Assembly (NCBI GenBank): GCA_018362895.1 | Contig: JAHALR010000004.1 | Location: 94,739-158,738, forward strand | DNA: 64,000 bases | Reading direction: 5' to 3' | From: Clostridium sp. | GTDB taxonomy: Bacteria > Cyanobacteriota > Vampirovibrionia > Gastranaerophilales > Gastranaerophilaceae | Shown here: one piece after another, positions 62,101-64,000 of the stretch | Layout: the number at the start of each line of letters is the position of its first letter | Position numbering within the stretch: the stretch's first letter is position 1 | Program-made: the position numbers and the translations under genes | Notes under the pieces: model-generated | The model's input: the letters and a program-made list of their open reading frames with translations, nothing else | Databases searched by the model: none | Told to the model about the DNA's origin: nothing

Positions 62101-62295
62101 TACTCCTGTTTTTGTGAAAGTTAGGCTTGTTTCATAAGCATCTTTGAAATTGCCTTTGACTTTGGCATCAACACCTGCAATTTTTTTATCATATGAAAGC
62201 ACTATGTCTTTTTGATAGCTTTCATAACCCCTTCTCCAACTTCCCGGGGTTGCTTTATCTTTAATATACTTGTAATTGAATTTGCAAACGCTCAT
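59119..62295 (-). CDS. SNF2-family helicase with SWIM zinc finger
   Basis: 1058 residues. A SWIM zinc-binding motif is near residue 67-85 ('CSCPLKEEWCKHAIAVGLK', CxC...CxH). A bacterial SNF2-associated region covers about 130-580. The helicase core (about 600-1050) has Walker A 'LADDMGLGKTLQALALI', Walker B 'VILDESQNIKNAES', 'ALSGTPIENRLEELWSIFD', 'LLFSQFVDMLDII', 'ISLKAGGTGLNLTGADYVIH' and 'QATDRAYRIGQTKKVFVY'. This is a complete Swi2/Snf2 translocase that moves on DNA and displaces proteins. Full length for the bacterial group. It is the first gene of a minus-strand cluster; no ribosome site is obvious. Confidence 0.95.
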   Translation of the reverse strand: MSVCKFNYKYIKDKATPGSWRRGYESYQKDIVLSYDKKIAGVDAKVKGNFKDAYETSLTFTKTGVKADCSCPLKEEWCKHAIAVGLKVIEDKVYDEYLERVHKIKPEYPDEEVPPVQNPTGRYVFHFNPKRRQNFFSILVMDRESGKVIRDLEAILRALIEIQRTDKSFVLNNEEKVELAIFQLLLQRSRLDKKAGWYDVPINKFDGFFQLLSKAEEVIDGKTKQRLRFDDKEWELALSVNFSMVGNVLLSLTWERSDGSDSYPFEEIRYFSRQLKWGRYKNVIFPTNTPVSALPQNLIKASFTDVKDADGAKFLYEELPKLQKAMKVTVSETIEKLFLEQKPPINVVKLGLDYDGSLKAELEFEYDGTRVPYSKHTEKTPYVTIKKPKEDLLYWVKRNTQHEEAAYNMLLACKFAPMQTNNLALEKENAIDFYNYYIQQAGDGWVFEEKDDMSFFKLTKNPFELCADIDFSVDSTDSFDVELYGKVGDEIIPFDDVYALTIDNSKYVRIKNLGFAEVPTMDIYSLMRAFNTFDVYKNDDNKYIVKTYRAGLLSEMENLGMKIKMSRRFNKFWKQISTFSTMDVPSLPKGINAEFREYQTRGFGWLWFMYQYGLNGILADDMGLGKTLQALALIQKAKEKNKKAPNLVICPTSVVFNWENEIEKFAPGLSCLKLSGTERKDLFKEIPKYDVVITSYALIRRDIAKLKKHEFRYVILDESQNIKNAESITAQSVKQLNCKHKLALSGTPIENRLEELWSIFDFLMPGFLFDKNEFNYRYVTPIMEREDKTVEKRLKSQIYPFILRRMKRDVAKDLPDKIENVAYCELTPEQKDFYMEVMDSTREELFKSIEEKGIEKSRMSIFSALLRLRQICCHPKLYDKENVKGINESGKFEQLKSMLEEIISEKHRVLLFSQFVDMLDIIKEWLVKAGIKHEYLTGSTKDRQEVVERFNSDPTIPIFLISLKAGGTGLNLTGADYVIHYDPWWNPAVEDQATDRAYRIGQTKKVFVYRMITKGTVEEKIQKLKSRKRDLVDSVISVDRNIGKSLTYEDLKDIFSLD

Positions 62296-62460
62296 ATTCT
62301 ATTAATTAAACAAAAAATTTCTTAAACAAAAGAGAGAAATTTCTTTTACAGAAGCTTTTCTGAAAACTCTTTTGTTCAGATACACGATAGCAGCCAAAAA
62401 CCTTTTCTTAACAGCTGCTAATAAGATTATACACGAAAGTTTTAAAATAACAATACTTTA

Positions 62461-62490
62461 TTGCGTGATATCAAAGTCATATGTTATGAT
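62461..62490 (+). promoter_or_regulatory. Leaderless-type promoter of yitT-like gene
   Basis: TTGCGT (62461-62466), an 18-base spacer, TATGAT (62485-62490), then six bases (TGTTTT) and ATG 62497. No ribosome site. Confidence 0.5.
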
Positions 62491-62496
62491 TGTTTT

Positions 62497-63342
62497 ATGA
62501 AAAAAATATTGTTTAACCTTATAGTTATGACACTGGGTGCATTGATTGCTGCATTTGCCCTTGAAGCTTTTTTAATTCCTAATAAAATTATTGATGGCGG
62601 TATTCTTGGTATTGCTATCATGACAAACTATAAAACAAATTTTGCATTAGGTTTGTGCATTTTTATTTTGAATCTTCCGTTTATATTTTTGGCATTGCAG
62701 AAAATGGGTAAACTGTTTGTTGCATCAACTTTTTATGCCGTAACAGTTTTGTCTGTTGGTGTATCTCTTATGCCGGTATGGTTGTCGCACAAACATGTTT
62801 CAGATCCTTTTCTTGCTTGTATTTTTGGCGGTTTGATTCTGGGTGCGGGAGTCGGGCTTGTTCTTCGCAGCAATTCCTCTCTTGACGGAACAGAGATTTT
62901 ATCTATCAGGCTTTCAAAAAGATGGGGTTTTTCTGTTGGTGAGATAATAATGTTTTTCAATCTTTTTATTTTTACTGCTGCCGGATTTGTCTACAACGAC
63001 TGGCGAAGTTCAATGTATTCAATGATTACATACTTTATTGCTTACAGAGTTATTGATATTGTTATAGAAGGTTTGAACGAGTCTAAGTCTGTCAGAATAG
63101 TAACAGACAAACATGATGATATTGGAAATGCAATTATGAAAAATTTTGATATCAGTGTTACATATCTGAGAGCTCGTGGCGGATATTCGGGTGCTGAGAA
63201 GAAAATTATATTCTGTGTAATTAACAGATTGGAAATAGCAAAACTCAAGCAGCTTGTGAAATCAGTTGATGATTCGGCATTTATTACTATCGAAAATGTT
63301 CACGAAGTTGATGGCGGAAGAGTCAAATCTTATAAACATTAA
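62497..63342 (+). CDS. YitT family membrane protein
   Basis: I start at ATG 62497 (MKKILFNLIVMTLGALIAA), six bases after a -10 box; earlier codons from 62461 overlap the promoter. 281 residues. Five or six helices in the first 190 residues with 'PNKIIDGGILGIAIM' near 35-49 and 'RSNSSLDGTEILS' near 127-139. A C-terminal DUF2179 domain follows ('FDISVTYLRARGGYSGAEKKIIFCVINRLEIAKL' over about 215-250). Function of the family is unknown. The stop overlaps the convergent XRE gene by 4 bases. Confidence 0.9.
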   Translation: MKKILFNLIVMTLGALIAAFALEAFLIPNKIIDGGILGIAIMTNYKTNFALGLCIFILNLPFIFLALQKMGKLFVASTFYAVTVLSVGVSLMPVWLSHKHVSDPFLACIFGGLILGAGVGLVLRSNSSLDGTEILSIRLSKRWGFSVGEIIMFFNLFIFTAAGFVYNDWRSSMYSMITYFIAYRVIDIVIEGLNESKSVRIVTDKHDDIGNAIMKNFDISVTYLRARGGYSGAEKKIIFCVINRLEIAKLKQLVKSVDDSAFITIENVHEVDGGRVKSYKH

Positions 63343-63590
63343 TATTCCTGATTTGTATAATCAATATTCAGTTTGCTGAGTATATTTTCAAGTGGAATTT
63401 CAAGTCCTTTTGCATATTTAACAAGAGTTGAAAATTTTGTGTCAACAAGACCATTTTCTATTCTGCTTACGGTAGCTGTGGTAAGATCATTTTCGTAAGC
63501 AAAAATGTTAAGAGAAATTCCTTTTTCTTCTCTTAATAACTTGAGATAATGTCCCAAAAGCTTTGTTAACTTTTTCTCATCTCGTTCCAT
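63339..63590 (-). CDS. Small XRE-family regulator
   Basis: I start at the ATG at 63590 (MERDEKKLTKLLGHYLKLL), 7 bases downstream of a minus-strand TATAAT (63603-63598); 83 residues. HTH_3 domain at about 10-65: 'YLKLLREEKGISLNIFAYE' and 'LTTATVSRIENGLVDTKFSTLVKYA'. A 16-bp perfect palindrome (63624-63639) lies just upstream, which suggests autoregulation. Target unknown. Confidence 0.82.
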   Translation of the reverse strand: MERDEKKLTKLLGHYLKLLREEKGISLNIFAYENDLTTATVSRIENGLVDTKFSTLVKYAKGLEIPLENILSKLNIDYTNQEY

Positions 63591-63597
63591 ACACGTA

Positions 63598-63639
63598 ATT
63601 ATATTTATTTCAAAAAACAACATATTACATATATGTAAT
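63598..63639 (-). promoter_or_regulatory. Promoter and palindromic operator of small XRE gene
   Basis: TATAAT (minus strand 63603-63598) lies 7 bases before the ATG. The 16-bp palindrome ATTACATATATGTAAT (63624-63639) overlaps the expected -35 position. Confidence 0.6.
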
Positions 63640-63714
63640 TTCCGTTTGGAATAATAAGCGTTAAGTACTGATTTTTCAGATAAAAGACAGCTTTTGTAAA
63701 GTTTTTATGCGCAC

Positions 63715-63746
63715 AAAAAAACAGGTCAATGTTTGACCTGTTTTTT
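63715..63746. terminator. Bidirectional terminator after groEL
   Basis: A 9-bp stem ACAGGTCAA/TTGACCTGT (63721-63729, 63733-63741), flanked by A6 on the left and T6 on the right, serves groEL on the minus strand and could also act on the plus strand. Confidence 0.92.
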
Positions 63747-63774
63747 CGATTTTTATAAATCAATTATGTAAGGG

Positions 63775-64000
63775 TTACATCATTCCGCCCATACCGCCCA
63801 TAGGAGGCATTGCAGGTGCAGATTCTTTTGACGGAATTTCTACAACAGCAGCTTCTGTTGTAAGAAGCATAGATGCTACTGATACAGCGTTTTCAAGTAC
63901 TGAACGTGTAACTTTTGCAGGGTCTACGATACCTGCTTTGAACATGTCAACGTATTCGTTTGTCAAAGCATCAAAACCTTCTGCTTCAGGAAGTTTTTTA
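63775..64000 (-). CDS. groEL: Chaperonin GroEL, C-terminal fragment at window edge
   Basis: 75 codons visible; the gene continues past 64000. 'GIVDPAKVTRSVLENAVSVASMLLTTEA' is the conserved end of the equatorial domain, and the chain ends in the GGM-type tail 'PPMGGMGGMM' that lines the cage. GroEL folds proteins with GroES. A strong terminator follows the stop. Confidence 0.97.
   Translation of the reverse strand, partial: KKLPEAEGFDALTNEYVDMFKAGIVDPAKVTRSVLENAVSVASMLLTTEAAVVEIPSKESAPAMPPMGGMGGMM

Noticed and set aside
1..64000. CRISPR array, transposon, prophage, tRNA or rRNA genes
   Set aside because: No regularly spaced repeats, transposase, integrase, tRNA-like cloverleaf or rRNA sequence was recognised in the gaps.

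Overview
The window looks like a low-GC, non-photosynthetic relative of cyanobacteria, most likely a gut-type Gastranaerophilales (class Vampirovibrionia, 'Melainabacteria'). This is an inference. It rests on an LdpA-like gene (a family known from cyanobacteria), an ATP synthase beta-epsilon gene pair standing apart from the other ATP synthase genes as in cyanobacteria, an efp next to accB as in cyanobacteria, a pseudopilin N-terminus of the kind I associate with this group, FixC/FixX, and pyruvate phosphate dikinase. I found no tRNA, rRNA, CRISPR array, prophage or insertion sequence.

Layout. 1-12.4 kb is mostly on the minus strand: the end of a CorC/HlyC-type transporter, a divergent pair of tiny genes around a palindromic control region, glycogen synthase, a glycine-rich pseudopilin, an XRE regulator, scpA-smc, accC, accB and efp. 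12.5-17.6 kb is mixed: folK, a BaiN-like flavoprotein, flagellin (minus), a degenerate REC-GGDEF protein and an isochorismatase-family hydrolase. 17.6-18.0 kb is an AT-rich gap upstream of dnaN with DnaA-box-like 9-mers, a candidate replication origin. 18-56 kb is almost all plus strand: dnaN-thrB, atpD-atpC, dapF-dppD, ppdK, fixC-fixX-(repeat protein)-recJ, ctpA, glyQ, an amino-acid permease, a second glycine-rich pseudopilin, spoIID-murJ-tsaC, a second tiny divergent pair, metK, ilvB-ilvH-DUF4127, bioB-ruvA-comM, dppB-dppC-mgtC-TPR and a PlsC-type acyltransferase. 56-64 kb is mainly minus: a SNF2 helicase, ldpA, tilS, hpt, a small XRE regulator and the 3' end of groEL, with yitT on the plus strand.

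Most genes are housekeeping: chromosome segregation, replication, lipid, lysine, branched-chain amino-acid and cofactor synthesis, translation and cell-wall export. The unusual content is (i) two large proteins joining an identical type IV pilin N-terminus to a phage-tail-fibre-like polyglycine domain, with identical terminators; (ii) two copies of a divergent mini-regulator module sharing a 9-base operator half-site; (iii) a recurrent promoter layout with the -10 box exactly 6 bases before the ATG, implying leaderless mRNAs, including ldpA; (iv) LdpA itself in an apparently non-photosynthetic genome; and (v) the candidate origin, where gene orientation broadly switches from minus to plus. All calls come from reading the sequence; no database search was run.
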